This document shows positions 45,204 through 56,603 of a stretch of 64,000 bases of DNA, one piece after another. A program made the translations under genes and the position numbers. The notes beneath the pieces are model-generated. The model was given only the letters and a program-made list of their open reading frames with translations. It was not told the DNA's origin and did not search any database. The DNA comes from Periplaneta americana (lineage: Eukaryota; Arthropoda; Insecta; Blattodea; Blattidae): assembly GCF_040183065.1 (NCBI RefSeq), contig NC_091121.1, positions 61,660,287 to 61,724,286 of the forward strand. The letters are read 5' to 3'. Numbering within the stretch: the stretch's first letter is position 1; every line of letters begins with the position of its first letter.

Positions 45204-48156
45204 TAATGGTAATGATGAAGATGACGGTCATAATAACAATCAGTTAATTTAACAAGTTTAATAACACTGGTCTGCGTTTCAAAACTTTTTTTCTAAGGTC
45301 AAGGATTTTATAATTGATCTTTTATGTTTCTTGCATGCTGAATTCAAAAATGTAACTCATTTTGCTCAATCAGGTCAGGTTTCTTTACTAGCCAAGATTT
45401 TAATTAGTATGTATTTACAGAAATAAAATGTACAACAGATAAGAAAAAATGACATTTACTATCACAAAACAGACTTAAGTTCACATCAAATATACATTAA
45501 ATATATTATATAGTACATAAATACAGTTAATTTGGAAGAAAGGGCCTTTTCAAGAAATTTCATTACTGTTTCAGACCTTGAAAATTACAGTTGAGACACG
45601 GGCATAGCTTGCAACTCTGTATAGTGGTAACTTAGTAGGAGAGAGAGGCAGGGGTAAAATCAACTGCTTTCTTGCAGCCCAATGTAGTCTGGCTTGAGCT
45701 TTCTCAGTGATGAGACTGATTTAAGGAACGTTCTTACAAAATGAATAGAAACTGCGAGATTCACCCTGACCAATTTTACTACATTTGTAGTAAAGTTACT
45801 ATGCCAATCGAAAGTTTAAAATCACTCCATTTGCAAGGAAAATGCACGAATATCATGTCTACTTTGGTGTCAAAATTGATGATCAGGACAAACCTTTCGT
45901 ATCTCGTGTGTGCTGCACTTTCTTCAATGCATCTGAGAACCAAGACTAGCCTGAAACCAGGTTCACACGACGCTCTGTCAGAAGCTACCGTGGATCCTAA
46001 AAAATTCTATTTTCGCCACTGCACATCAAATGTGGCCTAATGACAAATTTTGTCAAGACACTCAACATAAAAAGAAGAGCGAAGGTCAGAAATTTCTACA
46101 TGTCAGTGAGGCCAAACTAATAGCAGGTATTTTTGATGTCTTTTAAATCAGGGAGCTTATGAATGATGCTAAATTCAACGATCATAAAAAGTATTAGGAG
46201 AGTAATGCCTGGCTCGCATTGAAGTCTATTATTAAGAACTTTCTGGGCAACCATAGGAGCTCAGAGTAGAAACATGCTGTTGAGGAACTCCTGCGGAGCT
46301 ACCAAGCTCTTATTGCATGTATGTCCATAAAGATGGACTTCCTCAGCTCGCATTTAGATTACTTTCCTGAAAACTGTGGGGAATACATAGAGGAGCAAGG
46401 CGAGCGCTTTCATAGAGACATACGAGTGAAGAAATAGAGGTACCAGAATCGGGATGTAAACATGTTTGCAGACTATTGCTAGCAGATTACCTCAAGAGGG
46501 ATGTTCCAGATGCAAAACACGCACGAAAGTCCTTGAAAAGGTCCTTCCTTCCACAATAATGGTGTTCGTGTTTCATTCTATATACATATTTTACTATTTA
46601 CGTAAATCTAAGTCTGACTTATAATCATAATTAGTATAGTCTAATAACTATAAGATACAATTTATCTCTGAAATATCATCTTTTTAAAAAATGCGATAGC
46701 AAGAAAATCTGACCTGACTGAGCAAAATGAGTTATATTTCTGAATTCAGCATGCACTAAATATAAAAGAACAGGTATGAAAATGTTGACCTGAAAAATGA
46801 CGCAGATTAGTGTAATATCATCAGTTAATAATAATACTATAATAATATATTTCGGTTTATTAATGTCAATGACATCTTCCGATTCCTAGTAAGCATTTCT
46901 TTCTATCTATCCAGTCTTTTTCTTGCAACTGTCTTTCTCTCACCAGCAGCACATTTCTCGTCTCCATGATACTGTAGGTCTTCCTATATGCATCCATCCC
47001 TCTGGTCTCCAATTCAGTATGCATTTAGGCAGATGTTCCATTTTTATCCTTTGAATATATCCATACCATCTAAGCTGTTGGATATTAATATATTGTACAA
47101 GTAAAATGGTATCATGCAGTTTCGTTTTATCTTCAGTGACGGAATTTTTTATTCAGTCTCTTCTTGAAATTCTTGCCAGGCCTCATAAAAAATTCTTTCC
47201 AGTTGCCAAAAAGTATCGATAAATTTTAATATTTACAGAGCAAATTTCTGCTCCATATTATATAGTGATACTTCTAATAATAAGTGTTATGTAGTGCTAG
47301 CATTAAGTATCAAATTATGCAAAACCTCATACATTATTTAATTGCATAATTATTAATTTATGAAAAAAAGTAACACAGCTATGAAATCACTGCCGGTATT
47401 TGACAATGCTGTTTCTTACCATAATAATTTGTGGGATTACCTCAGCTTGTGCAAAGTAGTCATGAATCATCTTATATATCTGCAATGCTTGGGAAAAGTC
47501 AGTTTCCACAAAAATTTTGTTATTAATTTATTGACAACTTACGGAACATCAGCTCACTTGGAAAAAGAGACATAAGTATTACACCCATTACAATAATTCA
47601 TACAGAAGAAAATCAAATCGACATAAACCAGAGTGAAGACAGTTTTTTTCCTTCTCCTGTAAAATTAACATTGTTGACTTGTGCCACTTTTCCCGAGCAC
47701 TACAGATATGACTTTATGAATGCATAATTTTCTGTATTTAACATATAAAATAATGTTACAGACAATGTTTCCATCAACAACCATGAAGAAGATGCACATT
47801 TTGATGACAGTGATGATCCAAAACCTTCTAATTCAAAAGCCAACAAACCAAAGCAGGCTGAGAGAGATTCAGATCATTATGACAGTGACACTGAAGTAGA
47901 GGACACAGATGAGGAATTGAAGGCTAGCACTCCTCCACGGGTCGATACTGATTTTCCTGATGATGATGATCTGCTTCAAGATGTAAAACCGTCAGTCAGC
48001 ATAATACCTAAGCGCACTGCTCGAGCCAAGAGAACCACTGTGAGAACCCTGAGGGATCCTGTTGCTGGACCAAGTATGAGTAAAGTCACAAGACCAACTC
48101 TGGAAAATGGACATGCTGCAGAATTTAACACTCAGGATCTGTTGGATGAATTTTAG
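39567..48156 (+). CDS. XRCC4: DNA repair protein XRCC4, 5 exons
   Basis: Coding exons: 39567-39692, 40054-40257, 41670-41781, 44460-44597 and 47762-48156, totalling 975 nt and 324 aa (human 336), with all phases consistent. XRCC4 scaffolds DNA ligase IV in non-homologous end joining. Residues 1 to about 115 form the globular head, including HNGSAWSGH at the exon 1 end and FTYVIEDDQFIWKK. Residues about 118-195 form the coiled-coil stalk; DLLSRFLAVLNSKKEYIRQI aligns with the human ligase IV-binding helix. The C-terminal third is acidic and disordered, with HYDSDTEVEDTDEE (232-245) resembling the CK2 site that recruits PNKP/aprataxin in vertebrates, a basic stretch PKRTARAKR (possible NLS) and the conserved end DLLDEF. 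A possible ATTAAA signal lies at 48631. Sequence is weakly conserved, as usual for XRCC4, but the domain order and end motif make the call firm. Confidence 0.93.
40650..40900 (+). pseudogene. Tc1/mariner-type transposase C-terminal remnant
   Basis: In XRCC4 intron 2. The plus strand reads FQEDGAIPYSMVL and, after a frame change, WPPRLSDFSPY, matching the second catalytic Asp region and the WPPRSPDLSP-type block of DDE transposases. Stops interrupt it; no terminal repeats located. Confidence 0.5.
41328..41395 (-). mobile_element. SINE family B fragment
   Basis: GGCGAGATGTAGTGAGATG followed by GAGGATTCGCC and ACCCGGCATTT matches part of the family B body. The tRNA head is missing. Confidence 0.5.
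41841..42015. repeat. Small inverted-repeat element next to a solo LTR
   Basis: GGTCACACATCACTACTTTT at the left and, inverse, TTCACACATCGCTACTTTT at the right enclose about 130 bp. Probably a MITE; the superfamily is not clear. Confidence 0.45.
42084..42880 (-). mobile_element. Probable solo LTR of an LTR retrotransposon
   Basis: In XRCC4 intron 3. On the minus strand it begins TGTGACAGCGACG and ends GGTAACA, the TG...CA pattern. A TATA box (CTATAAAAG at about 42600) follows a GC-rich upstream third, and AATAAAG signals occur near the end. No gag, pol or primer site adjoins, so the body was lost by LTR recombination. I could not find a matching target-site duplication, so the exact ends are uncertain. 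The region includes a 36-bp tandem repeat. Confidence 0.65.
42381..42466. repeat. 36-bp tandem repeat inside the LTR
   Basis: ACTCGAACTCAGG recurs at 42381, 42417 and 42453, an exact 36-bp period with about 2.4 copies, just downstream of the putative LTR start site. Confidence 0.9.
43225..44065. repeat. Imperfect inverted repeat flanking a LINE fragment
   Basis: 43225-43292 and 43995-44065 are inverse copies (TTTTTCATGA, AATGAAGGGTATTTTGAT, and a CCACTATAGTC block at the outer ends). About 700 bp lies between them, occupied by an unrelated LINE 3' end. Confidence 0.7.
43293..43960 (-). mobile_element. Second RNase H-bearing LINE, 3' fragment
   Basis: The minus strand encodes the end of RNase H ([20 protein letters not shown]) followed by LPRHVQTFLTRARTGHIVTQ and a zinc-knuckle-like CLWCNNHDEDLEHILLYCPS. 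Distinct in sequence from the LINE at 18886/53855. In XRCC4 intron 3, antisense to XRCC4. Confidence 0.8.
44656..44913 (-). mobile_element. tRNA-derived SINE (family A), full length
   Basis: Minus-strand head: box A-like TAATGGTTAGCGCATCTGG and box B-like GGTTCGATTCC; poly(A)-like end (poly(T) at 44660-44667 on plus). Begins only about 60 bp after XRCC4 exon 4, in intron 4. Confidence 0.88.
45163..45202. repeat. (AAT)n microsatellite
   Basis: About thirteen AAT units in XRCC4 intron 4. Confidence 0.9.
45265..46812 (+). mobile_element. Chapaev3-like (CMC) DNA transposon, degenerate
   Basis: In XRCC4 intron 4. Ends CACTGGTCTGCGT and inverse CACTAATCTGCGT; TAA lies on both sides (45262-45264, 46813-46815). 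Subterminal inverted repeats of about 95 bp (TGCATGCTGAATTC, AACTCATTTTGCTCA). The plus strand carries a broken frame with LALKSIIKNFLGNHRSSE, FLSSHLDYFPENCGEYIEEQ and GERFHRDI, a block I associate with arthropod transposon proteins. CACT ends plus a TWA duplication fit Chapaev3; this assignment is from memory. Confidence 0.7.
46880..47195 (-). mobile_element. Non-LTR retrotransposon C-terminal remnant
   Basis: The minus strand reads LRWYGYIQRIKMEHLPKCIL followed by a GRPTVSWRRE-like block, the LRWYGHV-RM and GRPR-W motifs after the reverse transcriptase of RTE-like elements. Heavily decayed. Confidence 0.6.
47200..47761. other. End of XRCC4 intron 4, no recognised feature
   Basis: AT-rich intronic sequence leading to the acceptor at 47760-47761. 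Confidence 0.5.
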
Positions 48157-48680
48157 GAATACATTATTCACAGCAATGAAAATAGCATAATCAATATTTA
48201 ATATCCATTAGTGAAGAAATGCCTATCCTTCCTCAAGCATAAAGTTCAAAATAGCATACATCATATCAACATTTGGGCAGCATTCTACAGAAAGGAACCA
48301 ACCTACGTAATAGTAAAACTAATGGGGGAGGAGGGGAGTTTCAGTCTGGTAGTGTTAGTAATAATAGTAACTGAAAAAAAATGGTCTTATATAATTCTCA
48401 GTATACGTTTTACACATTCCTCAACAGTTCTATTCTTCATCATCATACTAATGATATTCCTATAATATATTTTCTTGAAAATATTGAAAACCTTTTCTAT
48501 GTACTGAAATAGGAGGACAAAATATTTTGTTTCCTTCATTGCATACAAAAGATATTTTTTATATTTAATCCCAAAACAATGAGATATCTGACTTCATTTA
48601 TAAACTGTATGCAGTAAGTAGATGCATGGAATTAAAAATTATTCATATAATGTAATTTCTTCTTATATTATTTAGCTATA
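48157..48680 (+). other. XRCC4 3' untranslated/flanking region
   Basis: No AATAAA on the plus strand; ATTAAA at 48631-48636 is the best candidate poly(A) signal, ending about 45 bp before a Tigger relic. Confidence 0.45.
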
Positions 48681-49670
48681 CAGTCAAACCTCTACAACGA
48701 AAACCAATATAATGATAAACCCTGCTGGAATGATAAATTTGATTTGTCCAGACATATTTTTTTATATTTTCAATATGTTTTATCCATCATTACAATGATA
48801 GTCAAATTTTGAAGAACGATAAAAACATAATATACCTATATATTTTTAATTTACTTGTTCAATATTTTACTTTTCACTTTTGCATCTTAAACATGTTTTT
48901 CGTTATTTCAAATATCCTCTTACATACTTTTGTTGATTCTTCTTAGCATTCTGTGCAAGGAGTGTGTTACAATAGATCTACCTGCTTCAAGGGCACGTGA
49001 CCCTTAACAGGATTTGTTTCATGCCCCTGTCTTCCTGACAGCTGGCTTCTTTCACATTCGAGTGTAACTTGCTAATGATGGCAGGTGTAACACGAAAACA
49101 AATCAGTTTGGAGACTAAATTAGCTGCATTTAGTGGTTTAGATACGGAATTGAAGCAGACTGAAGTGGCTTAAAGGTATGGATTTGCACAGTCAGCACTT
49201 GCAACATTCATAAAGAAACACAAAGAAATAAGGACAGTGTCGCAAGTAGTAAAATTAACCCTGAATGTAAGCGTTTAAAATCTGCGACTGCAAAGACGTT
49301 GAGATAGCTAACCTGAATTGGTTTAATGTCTCTAGTATACCAGACAATTTGATTGTGCTCGAAACAATAAGAAAGACATTCATTGCTGAAAACCTGAAAA
49401 CTAAAAGATAGAGTACAATAATTACTGATATTTTAATAAAAAAAATCATGCCTAAATATGAAATGAATTTGTACAAGGAGGGTAATCAAATGGTGGATAA
49501 TTAATGTCATTTAATAGTATGTAATGTTATTTTATATTTATTTATACTTTTATTGTCTTTCAGAACATAAATATGGGCAAAATTTCATAATCTCTCAATA
49601 CAACCACCACTTTGATATAACACTAAAATTTTCCTAGTTGTCAGAAAATTGTTATATCGAGGTTCGACTG
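48681..49670 (+). mobile_element. Tigger-like transposon relic 2
   Basis: Ends CAGTCAAACCTC and inverse CAGTCGAACCTC; TA on both sides. From ATG 49078 the plus strand encodes [20 protein letters not shown] and LKQTEVA, a stop, then RYGFAQSALATFIKKHKEI, the Tigger helix-turn-helix. Same family and nearly the same length as 32231-33228, in the opposite orientation. Confidence 0.87.
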
Positions 49671-50164
49671 TATACGAAAACTGGACTGTCAGATAACACT
49701 TTTTCAATATCAGGGATACTGAAAACGTGTTTTTCGCGACAATTTCGTAATCATTCTTCGCAACATGACAATAGTTTCTCTTCATGCTTCGTACAGTGAG
49801 GAAGTAAAAGGTAAATCATTCATTGCAGCTATTTTTTAATATCAAATATCCTTACAAAATTGGTCCAATTCTAGAAAGAAACATGACCCAAAATTTTTTA
49901 ACGAGTATAAATGGAATAAAGTTAATGGTTGTTTCAGTTTGAATTTAATGAAATTCTTTCTTTCTGCAGAATGCCATCAATTTTATAGTCATTGATTGTA
50001 TAACATATTTTTATTTTTAAATATATCGAATTCTAATACAGTAGTTCCCATTTAAAATTTTTCCAAGGGACTAACACATGTAAAATTCTCCCTGTGAAAA
50101 CATATTAAAAGGAGAACCAAAAAATTGTAACAGAATTATAACAATTGCTATCGAAATTGAATAA

Positions 50165-50360
50165 TGTGGATTGATAATTTGCCCTGAAGATCATATATGG
50201 AAAGAATGAAGAGGGATAGACTACCTAATTTAATTTCAAAATATCAACGAATAGGAAAACGGAGGCAAGGTCATTCCTCTTAGAAGAATTCTAGATGAAC
50301 AATGGGACTGGAACAGGCCACTGGGCCTAATTCCTTGATTCGTTTGATGATGATGATGAT
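50165..50360 (+). mobile_element. Non-LTR retrotransposon 3' end fragment
   Basis: Sequence reads YMERMKRDRLPN and, in a shifted frame, a RRILDEQWDWNRPLG-type ending followed by a GATGATGAT tail. Very short and decayed. Confidence 0.45.
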
Positions 50361-50519
50361 AACTGATAACTATGCAATAACAGAACAATCATTGAACATA
50401 AATACTTTTTGTTTCCCCACTTATTATAGTTTACAGTTGCACTATCATAAGTTCACGTTGCAAATGCTATATATGGAATATCAGCGATATTAAATGAGAA
50501 GGGGTTGTGAAACATTTTA

Positions 50520-50880
50520 ATATAGTTTATTCTTCGTCTATTTCTTTCACATCTTGAAGCTCATTTATCAGATCTGTCATAAAGTTCTTATACTTCGGTA
50601 AATTGTGTTCCATCCCCTTATCTATAATAAACTTCAAGGTAGGGAAATTATAAAAGTCATTTTTCCTTCTCTTGGGCCTCCACGGATAATTTATCAGTAT
50701 CATAATTCTCAATATGCATGTTCATAAAATATCTTTTCACGTTATAATTTGATGTGTACGTAATAATTGTTCCACACACTAAACAACACCCATTCCCGTC
50801 TGATGCCACACAAAATATTTCTCTTGCCACTCAGAATTAAACTCAGGAGTCCTGCATGGACTCGTGTTGCAAGCGATCTA
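50520..50880 (-). pseudogene. BED/ZBED-like zinc-finger remnant
   Basis: The minus strand reads GNGCCLVCGTIITYTSNYN, VKRYFMNMHIENYDT and DKLSVEAQEK, then in another frame KKNDFYNFPTLKFIIDKGME. The C-X2-C ... H spacing with YNVKRYFMNMH resembles finger domains of transposon-derived ZBED/GTF2IRD2-type proteins; the usual first His is replaced by Tyr. Probably a hAT-type relic. Confidence 0.35.
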
Positions 50881-51029
50881 ACAGTGTTTACTCTGTCAGT
50901 GTAGGTAGTGAACTGCATGAAAGCCAGGGAGTGCAAGTGTGTGCTGTCAGCAGCTTTTCCCCATCCCTGCTGTAAAATGTAATTTTTATGAGCCATTTTT
51001 TTATTTAAGATTGAAACTGGTAAAGCTAA

Positions 51030-51112
51030 ATTCTTTGCTAAGTTCTTTCTTCTTCCCCCTTTTTTTTTTTTAATTCTTTGCTAAGTTCTTTCTTCTTCCC
51101 CCCCCCCTTTTT
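51030..51112. repeat. 44-bp local tandem duplication
   Basis: AATTCTTTGCTAAGTTCTTTC plus a pyrimidine/poly(T) run occurs twice in succession (51029 and 51074). Confidence 0.8.
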
Positions 51113-51119
51113 TTTATCC

Positions 51120-51440
51120 ATTGGTAGGTACTTGACTTTGCGTCATCCATCCAAGTGTCCCCATCTATGAGTAACACACCAAAGCTATACTTTTTCCTAT
51201 ACTGTGGCATTGTCCTCAGTGCACAGTGGGAGGCAAACACTACATATTATCGTAAGATGATGATTAATGGAGTAATGATGGTATGGTATGGTATGATGGG
51301 AAACAGGAGCCTTTGTGAAAACCTACCACCAAACACTGTCTTTGTCCACCATAAATTCCACTTTGAACCTCCAGGATTCGAAACCTAGCATCTTCTTTTG
51401 CTAAGTAGATGCGTGTTACATGTGGGCAACTTTCCACTTT
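51120..51440 (-). mobile_element. SINE-like dispersed repeat (family E)
   Basis: Shares CACAGTGGGAGGCAAACACTA, a TGATTAATGGAGTAATGA region and a GGGAAA...AACCT region with 56755-57090. The right end read on the minus strand carries a box B-like GGTTTCGAATCC. No coding capacity. Confidence 0.5.
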
Positions 51441-51479
51441 GTTGATAATATTTATTTTTTTCTCCAATTGATAATGCCT

Positions 51480-53845
51480 TTCATTTTATAACACATTTTC
51501 ACTGCCATTTTTAACAAAAGAAAAAGCTGATGTTCACAGAATAATACAATATTTCACTAATCACTTCTTACAGAACTCAGAAAAGTTCCTTATGTGAACA
51601 AGGTATTCCAAAACCATCAAAACATATTAAATGGGCAAAATATTAAGTTCGCTTGCTGAATATTGCCCTTCTCACATTCGAAATTGTTTTAAACTGGAAT
51701 TAAAACCTTTATTCTTATGGATCTATTTTCGGGTCCAAATAATTTCAATATTGTAAATGGGATATTTTTAATTGGAAACTACTGTACATACATTTTCTTT
51801 TATTAGAAAGTATACTTAAAGTCTCGTATTATCTTCATATCACATTATACAATTTTCCACAAGCCTGAGTAAATATTTTCCTTTCTTGAAATTGTTAACA
51901 CTAATTAAGAGTGTAAAATTATAATCACGAAATAACTATTTATGTCACAAGTTGCGAAATGATAATGTTTTAAGCGCGAGAAGTGAAGATTGTCCACCAA
52001 CCCAAAGGGTTTGTTTCATACAAGATTTTTTATATGTTGCTCGAGAATCCCTAATGTATTCACATCTTAAAGAGAGTAAAATTTGTTGATTCGTTCTCTC
52101 GCAATGGCGAACTTCTGATGTTAAAGACGAAAGAGCATTATATTCGTATGGAAAGAGATAGATTTCACGGCCTTCAGATATGTAGTAGGCTATGGTGATT
52201 GTTTTGCTGGTTGTTAGGAAGTTGTTTAAGTGGAGTTTTGCTTGTCATGTAATTTTGAAATACTGGTACACAATTATCACAACGAAAGTGATAAATATAT
52301 TTACGACAACAAGTGATTCGGAAGTGAATAATGTATGTATCAGATTTCCAAATGTTGTAATTTCCAATTTAAATAATTGTGTTGTGAATATTATAATAAA
52401 TAAATAGTTGGAACTTTTGTTTTCAGTATTTCTAATTAGCGTGCTTAAAAGTACTTTTAGGCATGGAAATTTACTTTTAAGCATCTAATTTATGGATGTG
52501 GAAATCAATGATTTTTCAATACTAAAATGAGAATCAAAAAGTCATCGTTATAAAACGACTGTCTAAAAAATGTATTTAATGTTTCTCGGTACATCAAAGA
52601 ATATGGACCTTAAACAAAGAAATTACTTCTTTTTAAGTGAGACATACAAGTGGAAGCCTGAAATTAATTTTTTTTTTATTGACCAACATAATATACATTA
52701 TATAACATCGCAATTTGATAAGATATTTTCGGAAAGATGATGCCACTATACTTCAGAATACCACGTAAGTACTTAAGTACAAAGACTGTGCAAATTAAAA
52801 ATAATTAAAACACAGGTTTTTTATTGCTGGCACAAGGATAGATAAATAAGTATATAAAAAGATATGCCCCTGGACCAAAAATAAATAATTTAATAAAGCA
52901 GTACGACATGTGTAGGTACTTACGCAGTATTCTGAAGTCGTTCCGGTAATGCATTATACGACTTTTTCTTTTTAATATACCATTTTTTTTTTGACATGGA
53001 CTTTGATTCAAGGTCAGTAAATATTTCAGTTTTTCGAAGATAAATTTAAAGAAAAATTTGACAATTTTGAGCAATAAAGCAATATAGGTAGTCCGTTAGG
53101 TAAGAAGTTGTTTGGACTAAAATTATAAGCCACCAGAATAAAATAAACTGTAGTCATTTTTCAGAAAGTAATCTTATTTTTGTATATTACAACTTGAAAT
53201 TGAAAAATAAAGACATAAATAAAAGATATATGTATATGCGGCTTTTTAAATTCTTAGTAGTGGTAGTTTATTCATCATATAGATTTTTACAAATCCTGGC
53301 TTCGTCAATCTTATTTCTAGGTGTTAATGTAGATTCTGATTATACTATTGGCATATTTATGAATTTATAATATTGTTACTGCAGGACATCTGCTGATACG
53401 AGGTAAGGAGGATTACAACTTAATATAATAGTACAAGAATAATAATAAAAGTAATAATAATAATAATTGGAATGTTCTTAATAGTGATAACAATCTCTAT
53501 GCCTTCACAATTACTAGTACTTTCATGCAAGATTTAAAGACAAATTCCTGTACAGTATATGGCATATGATGCAGCAGCAAACTATTGACTATGCTTTTCA
53601 ATTTCTTTTGTTTACTGTTTATTATGGAGTGTGAAATTTTATTACACATTTATTTAACACTTCATATTTACATTGTTACTCTTGAATATTTCATAATGTT
53701 ATTTACCAGTATATGGTCTGGGAAGCAAAAATACTTGTAATTACAAGAATAAAAAGTGTTGTGTATACTGTTATATTTTGTGGGAAAATCAATCGATTTA
53801 TGTATAAATTTTTAATAAGTTGCAGTAAAATAAGGAATAGCATAC
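51480..53845. other. Intergenic sequence, no gene recognised
   Basis: AT-rich. A pair of inverted 26-bp segments (52749-52775 and 52912-52938, core ACTTCAGAATAC) may mark a small MITE. A short AAT-rich tract lies at 53440-53465. No protein family recognised. Confidence 0.4.
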
Positions 53846-53854
53846 TTTAAGAAT

Positions 53855-56603
53855 GTTGTTGTTGTTTTCTAATGCCAGGCATTTGACAATAAAGTCATTT
53901 GACCTCTTGCACTCCAATATTTTTCAAAGATATTATCATGACCAGCCACTGAAGCACAGATTTTCAGGTGCTCCGAATCCATTTCTTGGTTTCAGTTGCG
54001 CAATGGGCAGTTAGGGGACTGATATATTCCAATTCTATGCAGGTGTTTGGCCAAACAGTCATGGCCTGTTGCCAATCTAAATGCAGCTAGAGACGATTTT
54101 CGTGGTAAATCGGGAATTAACTGTGGATTTTGATGCAGAGAGTTCCATTTTTTCCCTTGGGATTGAGTTATCAAATTTTGTTTGTTGAAGTCTAAGTATG
54201 TAGATTTAATAAATCTCTTCACAGAGTAATACGTAGATTTAGTAACAGGTCTGTAAGTAGCAGTGCTGCCCTTCTTTGCTAAAGCATCCGCATTCTCGTT
54301 TCCCAGGATTCCACAATGGGATGGTATCCATTGGAATACAATTCTTTTATTGAGTGATATTAATTGAGAGAGCATTTTAGTTATTTCTGCTGTTTGAGAT
54401 GAAGGTGTGTGTTTAGAGACGATTGATAGAATAGCTGCTTTGGAGTCTGACAATATAACTGCATTCCTAAATTTATTGATGTGGCATAGAAGATTCCTGA
54501 GACATTCACTTATTGCAATGATTTCACCATCAAAACTTGTTGTTCCATATCCAAGAGATCTATAAAGTGAGACGAGACAGCACGTAACACCTGCACCGGC
54601 ACCTTGTTCTCTGGAGATCAAGGATCCGTCGGTGTATAAATGAAGCCAGTTTTGTGGAGGGTACCTAATATTAATTGTCTCTAAAGACAATTGTTTCAGT
54701 ATTGCAGTGTTTACTTCTGATTTCAGTATTTCTTCTGTTAAATTTAGATTATATTCTATATTTAATAGAGTTAAAGGGTTTGGTTTAATTTGTAAGTTTT
54801 CTTTTAAATTCGGGATATTGATTTTCTGTTTTAATTCTTGAACAATGGATATGAAACTTTTTTGAGTTTTCAATCTACAGAGAGGACTGTATGAATGCCA
54901 ATTGTTTCCTGGTAATCTGATAAGTTTTTCATATTGAATCAGTGCTTTTTCTTCTATTGTCATTTTGATGCTGTTAATATTAGTGAGGAATCTCATAGAA
55001 TCTATTGGAGTTGTTTTGATTCCACCAGTAATGAGTCTGAGAGCTTGGTTTTGAACATGTTCTATGTCGTTTATGAAAGGTGAAGTAATTAAAATTTCTC
55101 CGCAGTATGTCAGCACTGGCTGTATAAACATTTTGTATGTAGTGTTCAAAGTATTCCTAGAGCATCCCCATTTCTTTCCTGCTAGTCTTTTTAGAAGGGA
55201 GAATCTTTTACGAGCTTTTTCAGAAATGTATTTCAAATGGTTGCTCCATGTTAACTTACTATCGAAAATAACTCCAAGATATTTGGATTCATAAGTCCTA
55301 GGAAGGTGTTGGCCATTGTATTGGATATTGAATTCTCTTTCTTTTTTACCGAGTGAAAATATTTGGTAGTTACTTTTGCTTAAATTGAGTGTCATCAAAT
55401 TTGATGTATTCCATTCATGTAGTTGATTTAGAGCCTTAAGAGCAGAATTTTGAATTTTGTCTCTATGTCTGTAAGATCCGGAAGTCCACAAAACTATATC
55501 ATCTGCAAACAGTGCTGTTTTCATGTTTGAGTCCTCTAATAAGGAGGGTAAGTCATTTATATAAATATTGAATAAAGTTGTGCTGAGGACAGCGCCTTGA
55601 GGTAGACCTCGATGTTTGTCTGTAACTAGAAAGTTAGTTATTGAATTTAGTGGCAATGAATCTTTGACTAAGGAATTCTGATATCTATCTGAACATATTG
55701 CTGGAGATACCTAATTTCTGGAGTTTTAGTAATAATTTATTTCTCCAAACAGAGTCATATGCTAACTGAAAGTCAATAAATATTGCCAAGGTATCTTCTT
55801 TCTTGTTAAAACTGTCTTTTATTTCTTGGCTGAGGCATATGACTTGTTCATTGGTAGAGTGTAGTTGTCGAAAACCAGCTTGTCTTGGTGATAAAAGATT
55901 TTGGGATTCTAAATACCAAGTTAATCTGTTGGAGATCATGGACTCCATGGTTTTTGCTATCATGCTTAATAGTGCTATTGGTCGATAACTATTAACATCA
56001 TGAGCAGGTTTTCCTTTTTTGTGAATTGGTACAATGATTGCTTTTTTCCAAGCTGCAGGAATTGAGGTGTTCCATGATAAATTGAAAATGGATAAAAGTA
56101 CAGACTTGGCTTTTTCACCCAGATGTTAAAAAAATTCGGAATGAATGTTGTCGGGGCCAGGAGATTTCTTGGTTTTTAAATTTTGTATAGCTAGATTTAA
56201 TTCTCTGGAAGTAAAATTTTGATGAAATATTTCAGGTTTTGTACTAGTAATATTGTTTTTATTATTTTTATGTAATTCTCTTTTGATAAATTTGTCAGTT
56301 TTTTTGATATTGGGATGTAATATGTGAGAGTTTGAGTAGTGTTTATTAAATGCGTTTGCTATATCTCTACTATCTGTTAGTGTTTTGTTATTATGAATAA
56401 TAGGTTGGCTAGTATCTTCCTGTGTATTGGAAATATTCTTCAGAAATTTATATGTTTTAGCGCTATCGGTTCTGTAATTAATATTTTCAAGAAATTTATT
56501 GAAACTGTTCTTTTTTGCTGTTATGATTGCTTTTTTTAAGAATGGCAGTCTTCTTCCTCCAATCTTGAGCATCTTCTGGTGTTTTGCTATGTTATGCTTA
56601 TAT
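53855..56603 (-). mobile_element. RNase H-bearing non-LTR retrotransposon, 5'-truncated copy 2
   Basis: Nearly identical to copy 1 but longer: on the minus strand from about 56570 it covers the region before the reverse transcriptase (LNLAIQNLKTKKSPGPDNIH), RT ([51 protein letters not shown]) and RNase H ([41 protein letters not shown]). TTTAAGAAT flanks it on both sides (53846-53854 and 56604-56612), a 9-bp TSD. ORF1 and the endonuclease are missing. Frame breaks at about 56125 and near GLPQGA, a W-to-stop change at about 55690 and a stop in the C-terminal knuckle make it inactive. The 53992-55656 frame is otherwise open. Confidence 0.92.

Noticed and set aside
53992-55656. A 554-residue open frame as a possible host gene
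   Set aside because: It contains reverse transcriptase and RNase H motifs, ends near an (AAC)n tail, has a second nearly identical copy in the window and is flanked by a target-site duplication. It is a LINE.
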